Below, one piece after another: positions 11,801 through 22,299 of a stretch of DNA of 64,000 nucleotides. This DNA is from Scenedesmus sp. ARA3 (Eukaryota; Chlorophyta; Chlorophyceae; Sphaeropleales; Scenedesmaceae). The notes beneath the pieces are model-generated. The model saw only the letters and a list, made by a program, of their open reading frames with translations. It did no database searches and was not told the origin of the DNA. Numbering within the stretch: the first letter of the stretch is position 1; each line of letters opens with the position of its first letter. The stretch is taken from assembly GCA_004335835.1 (NCBI GenBank), contig RWJK01001508.1:27943-91942 (forward strand), given 5' to 3'. Position numbers and translations under genes: made by a program.

Positions 11801-14800
11801 CACAAGCAGCAAGCAGGTGGTTCCAATGCAGTTAAGGCATGCCTTACGAACAACAAAACGCATCCGCAGCCGGCATGATTGTTGAACCTGTAAACGTCGA
11901 CTGCAATCAAAGCCCCAAAGACCGCACAAGGCATTGCCACAGGAGTCGACACACACGTACACCAAGGCAGACTATGCTAAGGCAGACACACCCAGTCTCG
12001 CACCTTTAGCTGACATGCCTCAATGCCTACACCCAGCCTCGAAACGCCGAGTTGGACTGGAGCATTGTCACCGCTCCAGCAGCAATGCAGCACCAAAGAC
12101 AGTTTTAGTTTTTTTGTGATATCATATCTGCATCGAACCTGCGCGCCAACATCAGTAAAAACGCGCACTCAGCAAACCCATCCGGTGGGAGCTCCTGCCT
12201 GCTGCTCTCCACATGCCACAGGAAGAGAGCAGCAGTAGCAGCACCACCAGCCTGCTGTTTCGCCTTTTGCACCACTTCCAGAATCAAGGCATCATACCAG
12301 CGGCGGCGCTGGCCAGCACAGCATGTGGATGCCGCCCGCCACCGCCGCATTCACACGCAATTCACTGCATCCCAGCATGACAATGCATTTGACTGCTGGA
12401 TGCAACGACCCAGGCGCCACCAAATCCCACACACTGAGGTTTCAAAAACAACATTGGGCGGCGCGCCACCCCCGCCTGTTTCTTGTTTCCTCGGTGCGCG
12501 TCGCTGTGAAGTGCAAGGGAACAGCCTCGTGCTTTCTCATGCGTGCATCACACATGCAAAGCAGCACCAGGGCATGAAAGGCAACCAAAAGCGTCACGCG
12601 TCAGTCTGAGACAGCTCGTCGCGTTGTGTGCACCTGGCCACAGCATACAGCTGACTCACACAACTTCCCCCGATGCTGAACGCAGTCGTTGGTGAACGCA
12701 GTCGTTGGTGAATGCAAGTCAGGATGACTCAGTGCCGTAAGCTGCTATTGCTGCCCATGCAAAAAGGGATCCCACGACCAGTGCAAACAGAACTATGCAA
12801 CACACACATACACACAAACCAGGCTGATGCACAGACACACACAGTTACACACACTGTCATGACCACCGTTTGTACTGGCATATTGACCCTGAACACCACA
12901 CACCGCAGACACGCAGCCGTTCAGCACGCGGCATTGCTCAGCCCCCTTGCACACAGCGCTGAAGCGCGGCCACATGGGTTATGCCACGATAACAGCGTGT
13001 TCCACTAATCTTGACCTAGCTAGACCCTGCACGCCAACACGCACAGCATCAGCGCACCAGCCACCGAGGCCGGAACACGCACAGCAAAAGCAGAGTTGAA
13101 AGCCACACACAACAAGTTGTTGTCCTGTTGGTGAACATGCGCTTTGACAAAGCCAGCTGTGGGCAGCGAGCATGTGCACATGCGGCGCTCACAGCGCAAC
13201 GCACACACATCACGCCTGCAACCAGAAGTGCCAGCAAGCAGCTGAGATGGTAAAGCCACGCGCGGTCAGCAACAGAGCCATGTACATCTGCCCAGCCGGC
13301 TATGCTGCGCAGAAACCAGGCAAACCAACACACGCGTCCCTGCGCGCACGCTGCAACTCTGCTGCACACCTGGCTGCTGCTGCTGCTGCCGCTGCTGTCG
13401 GCTGCGCTGTGTTGCAAGCACGTGCGTGCACGCGTGGCTGCCCCCAAGCGCCACACCACTTCCAAACTGCAAACCCCTCCCACCCAAACCTCCCCTGCTG
13501 CTGTGCCAAGCCAGGCCACGCACACACACGCACACATGCGCAAGGCGTACAGACACGCGCATGCACGGAGCAACACCAGAGCGGCAGCACAACCTAGCAT
13601 GTGGCATGTGTGTGCGTATGTGGCAGGAGAGCTTCACGCGGGGGAGCAGCGGGACAGCCCTGCTGGCGCCTGCCAACTGCAGCAGCATGCCTCCCTGGCA
13701 AGAAAAGCCAGCAGGACACGGCAAGGCCGCCCCACGCCACAGCCCCCACCAGGATACGATTGCAGGGACCAGCAGTGCTGCTAAGGTGTGGCAATTAAGC
13801 TGTGCGCGAGGCCCCCTTCAAAACCTTGCCGCGCCTGCAATGGCAATACAAACCCTATAAGATGCGTAATGAAACCCCCGCCATGCACCAGCAGCGCAGT
13901 GTCAGGCGCCGCCGCAGCGCCCGCAAGCTCCCACTCCAGCCAATGAGGGCCGCCAAAACCATAAACCAGAGTTGGCTCGCCAAAGCAATTGCCGCCACCG
14001 CATCCCTGTCCGCAACTGACAGTGCCACCAAATCTGCATGTTTGTGTGTTTCATGGGATGCACCTGACGAGCACATGCGGTGGTTCTGCACCAGCCACGG
14101 CAGTCGGAAACGAAACAAACGCGCTGTCTAGTCCTTCAGAGGCAGGGCCGCGGGCGTTGCCAATGCACCGCAGCCTCCACACACACCGACATACTGACAT
14201 ACTGAGACACTGACAAAATGCATACTCGCTTTCAAGCTGCCGACCAAAGCGGAGTGAGCAAAACCTAGCGCGGCGCAGCAGGCAAAGGCCGCTGACAGGC
14301 TGCGCTGCTGAACTACATCAAGGCCGCAGCGAAACTAAAGGCAACACAAGCAACACGATAACCAAAGCCAGAAGCGCGCGTGCCGCTACATCGCAAGGGC
14401 AACACAATGCTGCCCCTACAAAACACAGCCACCACAGCCAGAGCACCTGTACTACGCAAACGGCGCAGCGCGGGAGGCGCTTGCAGCACACAGGTTGTCA
14501 CGAGGGCCCAGCAGGCCTAGCGGAACCTGCTCACAAACTGGCGCAGCGCATTGCCACAGCTCGCTGCCACAGCTCACCGCAACAGCTCACCACAACAGCT
14601 CACCACAACAGCTCACCACAACAGCTCACTGTTATAGCTCACTGCCACAGCTCGCTGAGCCTGGCATGATCCTGCCAAAGCTGCGCCTGTGCAGCAGCCT
14701 GCATGCACGCATGCAACACAAAGCTGCACGCCAACGCAGCCGGCTGAAAGGCAACGCCTAGCAGCACGCCTGAGGCCAACACTGACAAGGGGGGGGCCTC

Positions 14801-15103
14801 GCGCCACTCAGTCGTGCTGTGTGCATGTCGCGCAGCCGCACCGCAATTCGAAACAGAAACAGTCCCCGCACCCTCATCCGCAAGCAGCACTACCAGCAAA
14901 GCCCCAGCACAAGCAACGCAACATCAGCAGACGGCACGCGCTCGCGGCAAACCTCCGCGCAACCTGATCCGCACACACGTCAAACGCCATCGGCAGGAAC
15001 TCAAATCGCCATCAGGCATCAGCAGAAACTCCAAACGCCATCGCCAGACACCAAGCCTGATCAAACCAGATCAGCACAGCCCGCGCCAGCCGCAGGCGTG
15101 CTA
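8842..15103. other. About 6 kb without a confident gene; plus strand A/C-rich
   Basis: The plus strand is rich in A and C and poor in G over long stretches (for example CA runs near 12800-12900 and 13500-13560). This differs from the CTG/CAG-rich genes on either side. Several minus-strand segments look protein-like but could not be joined into a model: a helical segment near 12150-12310 (YDALILEVVQKAKQQ), hydrophobic segments near 10780-10830, 11110-11160 and 13910-13990, and a segment near 9180-9330. These may be exons of a poorly recognised membrane-protein gene, or chance. Confidence that a gene exists here is low. Confidence 0.3.
14556..14660. repeat. 13-bp tandem repeat
   Basis: About eight copies of a 13-bp unit close to CAGCTCACCACAA lie head to tail, the outer copies diverged. 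It lies in the gene-poor stretch downstream of the zinc-finger gene. No function is visible. Confidence 0.85.
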
Positions 15104-18100
15104 TCACTGAATGCCCCAGCCCGCCATCTGCTGCGCGATCTCGTCGACACCAGGAGGGCACGCCGCGCTGCCGCCCTGCTCCACAGGGCCTTGGCTGCTG
15201 CCAGGCATGCTGCTGCAGGCAGCCTGCTGCAGCATGCCTGCGGGGCCAGCTGCCATGACTGTGTACGGGCCCCCTTCCAGCTGCCCCCTGCCAGGCGCCA
15301 GCTGCCCCCTGCCAGGCGCCAGCTGCCCCGAGGGCGTGAGGATGTATGTGCCTTCCTGCTGCTGCCGCGAGCTGCCGGCAGCTACCCCAGCGTCCCCGGC
15401 ACCCTCCGGCACCACCAGCTGCAGCTGCTGCTGCTGCGAGTGCGGTGCGTGGTGCGCCGCGTGCTGCGACAGCCGGCGCTGCTGCTGCTGCTGCTGCACC
15501 GGCATCACCATGCCCGGCAGCAGCACGTGCGGCGGCGGCGGCGCGGGCTGCTGCTCCTGCCCGCCCCACTGCTGCATCGCCACGCCGCCGCCGGGCGCCG
15601 CAAACACGGGCGCATACGCAACCTGGGCGCCCTGCATGCCGCCCGCGTGCACCGCAGCGTACTGCTGCATGCCGCCGTCGCCAGGCATCTGCACCAGCTG
15701 CAGCGGCTGCCCGCCGCCGTAGCTGCCGCCCAGCAGCTGCACGCCCGGGGCCACCAGCATGCCGCTCGAGTACTCCTGCGAGGCTGGCCCTGCTGCCACT
15801 GCTGCGCCTGCCGGCTGCACTGCATAATACCCCAAGCTGCCGCCGGCTGCTGCCTGTCCTGCAGGCACCAGCACCAAGTTGCCGCCGCCGGAGCCAGCAG
15901 CAGCCCACTGCTGCGCCGGCCCCTGCAGCGCCGCGGCATGCCCGTGCGCTTGCAGCGTGGCAGCCTGCGGCGCAGCAGGCATGTACACCACCTGCATGCC
16001 TGACAGGTCGGCTTGGCCCAGCAGCTGCTGCTGCTGCTGCATGTGCTGGTGCTGGCCGCCGGCGGTGAGCATGCGGCCGCCCTGCACAGGCACCAGCTGC
16101 GGGACCTGATCAGGGTACAGGGCATAGCGCGTCTCAGGCGCGACGCGGCCCTGCAGGTAGGGCGCCCTGCTGGCCACTGCGTCTGCTACCACAGGCTCGC
16201 TAGGGATGCGCAGCTGCTCCTGAGTGTGCGCGAAGAAGCAGATGCGGCGGTTGCAGTCGGTGCCGAAGCTGCACAGCTGCGCGCGGAACCTGAACACAGC
16301 AGCAGCAGTGGCAGCAGCACAGGGTTGGCCGCAAGTATGGCAGCGCTGGCAGCGAATGCACCCCTTACAATAGTCTGCCAGAACCGCACAAACCACACTG
16401 CGCTGAAGCAGTCGAGGTCACCACAAGCAGCACATCTGTATTCTCCATTAAGCAGGCATTCTGCTGTGTTCTGTCGTTCCAATGTGCAGGCTCAGACGCT
16501 GCAGGACCCCTCAAACTGGCACACAACCCTTCCCTGGACAACAGCAGCAGGCAAAAGCCACCGCCTAGCACACCAGCATCAGGCAGCTCACCTTGCAGGG
16601 TGCATCCAATACTGCAGCAGCAACACACGCGGCGGCAAGCAGCAGCACCAGCGCACAGTGTCAGCACAGCGTGACATCTTCACAAGTGGCTTAGAGCTGT
16701 CAGGCACAGCCTGCAGGAACAACACTCACGACAGCAAGCGGCAACAAGTGTGGCAGCAACGTCCTGCAACAGCAGTCTAGCGCTGTGCGCCCTAGCTGCT
16801 GTGTGTTGTGTTTACACACCACGCCCACAGCACGCCAGCGCATCCATAAGCACATGATGCCATGTGGTACTTGCCCTCACATACGCACAGCTACACTCGG
16901 CGCCAGCATACCTCGAAGATGCTGTGCGAATACGGGCACACATCGCCGCGAGGGCAGGCCTTTGACTGCAGCAGAAGCGGCAGCAGACAAAAGCAGGACA
17001 ACAGCAAAGTGGAGTCAGGCGATGACCCTTTGACTGTTTGACAGCAAAACTTGCATGGTAAGCTACAGCTGGGCTGCTGTCGTGCAAGCATGATACGTTC
17101 TTGCGGGCTGCGGCTGCTGCTGTCGTCCTGCAAGCAGAGCCGGCTGTTCCACTGCGCCGCTGCCCGTGCTGTCCTGTTCTGCTGGCATGCGCTGCCCTGT
17201 GCAGCCGGCCTGTAACCTAAACCAGGCCTGCACTGCTGCTCTACTGGCGGTTCAATGGTGCGAGCATGCTCCTGTGTGCTGCTACGTGTCCTGCAAGCAC
17301 ATGCTGCCCTGTGCTGCTGCCTGTCCTGCAGGCACATGCTGCTCTGTGCTGCTACCTGTCCTGCAGGCACATGCTGCTCTGTGCTGCTACCTTTCCTGCA
17401 AGCACATGCTGCCCTGTGCTGCTACCTGTCCTGCAGGCACATGCTGCTCTGTGCTGCTACCTGTCCTGCAAGCACATGCTGCTCTGTGCTGCTACCTGTC
17501 CTGCAAGCACATGCTGCTCTGTGCTGCTACCTTTCCTGCAGGCACATGCTGCTGATTGTGCTGTGCTGCTGCTGCTGCTGCATGCGCAGACCGTCCAGGG
17601 CGACTGCTGCAGCTGTCCTACAATAGTGCCACTTGAGCTGCAACCGCTGGCGCAGCATGCTGCGAAGCTGACCTGCCGCGTGTCCGGGCACACGATTGAC
17701 GAGTAGCGGTATAATGCCGGGCAGCGCCTAGTGGCCTTCTCTCCTTCATGCGCAAACGGGCACTCTGCACACACAGAAGCAGCAGTAGCAACAGCACAGG
17801 CAGCAGCAAGCGGGCTGAGCAGTGAAGCGCGCGAAGGGCAGACACATAGGCAACATAGATTACTGCTGCAGCGCAACTAATGGAGGTGCAGCCAGAACGA
17901 AAAGAAAACCTCCTATCAGTGCAACCCCACAGTGTGCAGGTCACTCTCACAACAGCTGCTGAGATGCTGCATGCATGCATGCTGCTCTGCTTTCTGCCCA
18001 GAGCCACGCCCGTTGCGCATACGGCGGATGCTGCAGTAACATACCTGACCAGTCGTGCCCGAACTGCACGGCAGAGAAGGACGCAGCAGCAGCAGCAGCA

Positions 18101-18872
18101 GCAGCAGCGCACAAGCAAAATGAGTGCCAGTTGTGCTGCACACAGACACACTTGATGTAACAGACGTTGCTCACTGGCTTGGACTGTGGGCAGCTGCCAA
18201 GGTGCGCAAGGCACTTTGTGTTTCTCTTGCATATAGCTACAACTTTTATGATCAGCTGCAGCACCAACCAGGCTCATCAACTAAGAAGTGCCTGGGCAGC
18301 AGAGCTTGCTCTCTGCAGGCCCAGGCCCTGCGACCGCTGCTTGCTACATAGGCTGCTGCCGCCTGAGACAGCCACGAATGCTGCGTATGTATGTGTATGA
18401 TGCATCAAAGCATGCACTGCCTGATGCACATGGCTGTCCTGGCCGAATCATGGCGTGTAAAGGAGGGGAGGGGCTGCTGCTGCCTGCCTGCTGCTGTCCT
18501 TCGCCTGCTCAGCAGCCCGCAAGCTGCCTGCGCATTGCTGTAAGCATGCTGTACATGACAGCGGAGACACTGCGTAGCGCTGGCATGCAGGCCGGCGCAA
18601 GCAACGTCAAACAGTCGCTGTCTGGCGCACTAGTCACCTTTTTTGCGCATGGCACGATCCTGCGGAACGCAACACCAGCAGGATCTTTAGTAAAAGGCTA
18701 ATGTGAGGCTATAGAAACCTGTCAGGCACCTTTACGCTGCTTAAACGCAGCCAGCAAGGCGAAAGCAGTGCAGTGCTATGGGCATCCCCACCACGAGCTA
18801 CACTCACTTGTATACATAGATTTTGAAACTGTTGCTCTCCAGGTTCGACAGTTCACGTCCCGTTGCGGCCAT
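15104..18872 (-). CDS. Arginine-rich tandem CCCH zinc-finger protein (plant TZF type)
   Basis: Seven exons, all in phase: 18872-18808, 18659-18638 (22 nt), 18063-18045 (19 nt), 17764-17673, 16965-16912, 16611-16592 (20 nt) and 16289-15104. They total 1,458 nt, giving 485 residues. The start MAATGRELSNLES leads into SFKIYVYKIVPC, then HDWSECPFAHEGEKATRR, SIVCPDTRQSKACPRGDVC, PYSHSIFEYWMHP and FRAQLCSFGTDCNRRICFF with its closing AH. This matches the plant arginine-rich region followed by two CCCH fingers. The C-terminal 390 residues are Gln-, Gly- and Ala-rich, including a duplicated QLAPGRG. Plant members bind RNA and shuttle between nucleus and cytoplasmic granules (family knowledge). An out-of-frame ATG lies 8 nt upstream, at 18880. 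The CWLHP-type motif of relatives is YWMHP here. Confidence 0.9.
16592..16611 (-). other. 20-nt micro-exon of the zinc-finger gene
   Basis: The bases TATTGGATGCACCCTGCAAG sit between CTGCTGCAG and GTGAGC. Joined to the neighbouring exons they supply YWMHPA plus two bases of an Arg codon, exactly the linker between the two zinc fingers. Without it the second finger would be out of frame. Confidence 0.85.
17285..17568. repeat. 35-bp minisatellite in the large zinc-finger-gene intron
   Basis: About eight copies of a 35-bp unit lie in the intron between the exons ending at 17673 and starting at 16965. On the sense strand each unit carries CCTGCAGGACAGGTAGCAGC or a close variant, which looks like an acceptor (CTGCAG) and a donor (GTAGC) separated by five bases. 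The unit is not a multiple of 3, so no frame stays periodic. Confidence 0.9.
18045..18063 (-). other. 19-nt micro-exon of the zinc-finger gene
   Basis: The exon encodes FGHDWS plus one base and lies between CCGTGCAG and GTATGT. A short sense CTG tract lies upstream (18081-18107), within the preceding intron. It supplies the HDW motif that precedes the ECPFAH block in this family. Confidence 0.85.
18638..18659 (-). other. 22-nt micro-exon of the zinc-finger gene
   Basis: The exon lies between CCGCAG and GTGACT and encodes (K)IVPCAKK. It joins exon 1 (ends with two bases of a Lys codon) to the 19-nt exon in phase. The Cys is the conserved one of the FKVRRC-type motif. Confidence 0.82.
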
Positions 18873-20594
18873 TGAGGCATCCTGTTGCGACTACTTTCCC
18901 AACATGAGCGCTACACACTGGCTGGTTACCCAGCCGCCTTGACGCCCACCCGCTGCTGCTAGTTACCTTCAATACTAATCACGATCAGTGCGCGAGACGC
19001 TCTGCAACAACAGAGGAACGCCCACTGCCAACAAGCAAGGTTAGAGCCCACCAATTGTTCTTTTGCAAATATCAAGTCCAGACCATGATTAAACAAGCTG
19101 GGGGCGCAGGGAGAGGAATTGTCGGTTGGAATGGCAGCAAAAACCGGCAGTGACAAAGTCCTGGCAGAACTGGGGGCGTGCAGAGCTGTAGAAGAGATCA
19201 ACAACCTGTAACATGTCTGATAGGATGCGATTAAATAATACGGAAATTCAACAAGTGCAAGCGCCAGTAGCACGCTGGCACTGTTGCACCAGGAGATGGC
19301 CTCGCTGGGCCACAGCAGACGGCCACCAGCTGTAACTGTTTCCAGCATTTTAAAATATGCTACACGCCTCAGTATCGCTGCTCCGGCAACGAACGTCATT
19401 TACTTCCTTTTAGTAGACCCCTTACAGTATCTCGTTGCAGCACCGAGACCCCGCTTCAAGCTCTCGTGTAGCTTGAGCAAAGGTTATGCTTCCTATTAGA
19501 CGCTGTGCATGCCAACTATAATTCCTTTTGCACTTACTGCCTGCGGGTGTTTTGGGCTGTCATCTCCTGTCGCCCGATCTGACCAGGAACTTAATTTCAA
19601 CGATGTATTATTTCTGCAACCGAGCCACACATGACGCCTCCAGGGCATCTGGGCGGTGCGTGATCCTTTTGTGTCGTACAAGGTACAATGTGTGCAGACC
19701 CACGTGCATCGCTGCCCTTCGTTTGCTGAGCAGAACGCCCCCAATGGTAAACGTTTTTGGTGCTGCACGTCTGATACTGTTATCTACAGGTTCTGGATGA
19801 CCCAGATACATGCACCACTGCAGCAGTAGAACTCATCAGCAACTCTCCAACACTTGCTGGGCAGTTGTGCCTGGCAGGCACCCACGAGGCACCCAAGACA
19901 TGCTAACATTCGTTTCAAACACGGATATGCTAAGGTGTATCAAGGCTAGGTGTCTAGCATGTCAGATGCATGTGCCACATCTCAAATGCGTCCCTTTTAC
20001 CTATGCGACCGTGGCACACTGAGCCTCAGTGTGGCGCCCCGACTATGTGACTTTGCAGTGCAGGGACTCTATGTTAACTGGCACTGCCTTTTTGTTACCA
20101 GGGGGAGGCTCGCCAAGGCAGTGCCAGTAGGGTTTCGCTCCCCCTGGAAACAATAAGCTGCCGGGCAGCGGGCTCCCTGCAGGAGCCACATGCTGACCTG
20201 GCACGCCTTGTACGGCATTGCTGGGTCTCAGCCTGGCTGCAGGCTGCAGTGAGCTTGGTGCATTCGAGAGATGAACGCCACCAGCAACCGCTTTGCAAGC
20301 CTATGTGGGGTGATACCCAGGATGAAGTTGGGTAGTGTGAGCATGCCATTGGCTGAGCCATTGCCATCCTGTTGACAAGCGCAACCTTGCGCAAGGCTCA
20401 TCACTCATGCATTTGAGATTAAATGCACTTGCAATTGACAAGCGGAAGATCAGCACCGCGATGCAGCCACAGCACCTGAAGGAGAGCCTGTTACACCTGG
20501 AACCGGCGCACGTATACACCACATACCATCAGTGATCATGCTGGTACCACCGGTGTCCATTGCATTGCTTGACAAAGATCTGCGATTTTAGAAG
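18873..20594. other. Intergenic between zinc-finger gene start and APC1 end
   Basis: About 1.7 kb, lower in CAG/CTG tracts than the genes around it. It should hold the promoter of the zinc-finger gene (right side of that gene on the plus strand) and the 3' UTR of APC1. A minus-strand open frame at 18959-19399 has no recognisable domain. No promoter element could be named. Confidence 0.5.
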
Positions 20595-21687
20595 CTATGT
20601 GCCACCATGCTGGCGAGCAACAGCAGCCGCCACTGCAGCCAGTGCCGAGCCAGACAGCCCAGGCCCTAGGCGTGCTGCCAGCACAGGCATTGCTGCTGCC
20701 ACGTCAGACAGCGCAGCCGGCCCCACACCTGCTGCTGCACCACTGCCACGCTGCTGCTGCTGCAGCTGCTGCAGAGCCGCTGCGGCTGCACACTGCACAT
20801 CCACAGCGCTCGGCATACTCAGCATGGCTAGACAGCTGCCGAGCAGCTGCTCCAGCACTTCGGCACGCCCAGCAGCAGCAGGCGGTGCTGCTGCCGCCGC
20901 TGCTGCTTGGATGCTGCCTGTGGCTATGTAAGCCTCCAGAGCGCTGCCCTCACTGCTGCTGCTGCTGCTGCTGCTGCTGGAGAGGCCATGCACAGCTGGC
21001 AGCAGGCGTGCTTGCCGCCACTGCTGCTGCAGCGCCTTCCACAGGCCATCGCAGAAACCTGGCTGCAGCAGCGGCAGCCAAGATAAGGCCTCAACTTGCC
21101 ATGCCTCTTGCTGCTGCTGCTGCTGCTGCTGGCCAGCTGCACTTCCACCCCTGCTGCTGCTGCTGCTGCAAGTATGCACTGCTGCTGCCCTGCACAAGCC
21201 GGCTGCTGCTGCTATGCTGCTGTTGTAGTACCCTAGCGCCAGCAGAAGGTCCTGCAGCTGAACCCCAGGGCTTAGCGAGCTGCAGCCCCAGCTGAACCCT
21301 GCACCGCCCAGCAGTGACAGCTGCTGCAGCTGGCCGCTGCTGCTGCTGCCTGCTGCTGCTGCACATACCCTGTGACCTAAAGAGTACAGCTGCAGATACC
21401 ATGGCAGCACTGATGTCTTCTCCTGTACAATGCATTCATACAAAGCGCCATGGCAGAATGCAAGGAAAGCTGCTGCTGCAGCAGCACTGCTGCCAGGAAC
21501 TGCAGCAGCGGCAGAGCCAGACACAGCAACAGAGCCACCTAGACCGCCTGCACACTGCCGCAACTGCTTGCTGCTGCTGCTGCTTGTGTGATGAGCTGCT
21601 GCTGTTGCTGCGCGCAGCACCTGAGCAAATCCTTGTATGTCAGGGTCAGCTGAGAAGGTGCTACACAGGTGCACGATGTCAAAGGCA

Positions 21688-21726
<39 letters not shown>

Positions 21727-22261
21727 GCCTGGCTGCCACCGTCTTCGCCTGGCTCTTCATCTTCTGCATCAGCAGCCGCGCTGCTGCCAATGCTGCTGCT
21801 GCTGCCGCCAGAGTAGAAGGCCTTGAACAGTAGTGACTTCACGCCTGACGGGTCATCCACATACAGCAAGCTACCTGCCTTTTTCTTCACACAGATGCGC
21901 TGCTGCAAGTACAGACTGCTCCAGCCGCCCCTACTGCTGCTGCTGCTGCCGGGCGCTGCCACTTGGATGGGCCAGTAGCGGGGGCCGCACACTCGCATAG
22001 ACACCAGATGCTGCCGCTCCGGCAGTAGGCAGGGAGCATGCCGGCGGAACTGCACCAGATCAAGCCCTGCTGTTGCTGCTGCTGCTGTTGTGCTCTCTGC
22101 AGCTGCGGGGATCTGAGCAGCAGCAGGCATACTCCCCGTACCCTGCTGCTGCTGCTGCTGGTGAGTCTGTAGCAGCAGCTGCCGCGCTGCACCGCGTCGG
22201 CCAGCACTAGGCGACCACAGCATTGGCTCCACACCTTCCTTACCAGGACCCTTGGACCCAC

Positions 22262-22299
<38 letters not shown>

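Noticed and set aside
14819..16068. Long plus-strand open frames opposite the zinc-finger exon
   Set aside because: High-GC antisense shadows. The minus strand holds the recognised protein.
16891..17370. Larger single exon for the first zinc finger
   Set aside because: The CCCH block starts precisely at a CTGCAG acceptor (16965). Upstream codons lack family similarity, whereas the exon at 17764-17673 supplies the missing part in phase.
17166..17706. Plus-strand Cys/Leu-rich open frames near the zinc-finger gene
   Set aside because: They are products of the 35-bp minisatellite, which is open in several frames. No domain.
20597..21295. Plus-strand open frames opposite the last APC1 exon
   Set aside because: Antisense shadows of triplet-rich coding sequence.
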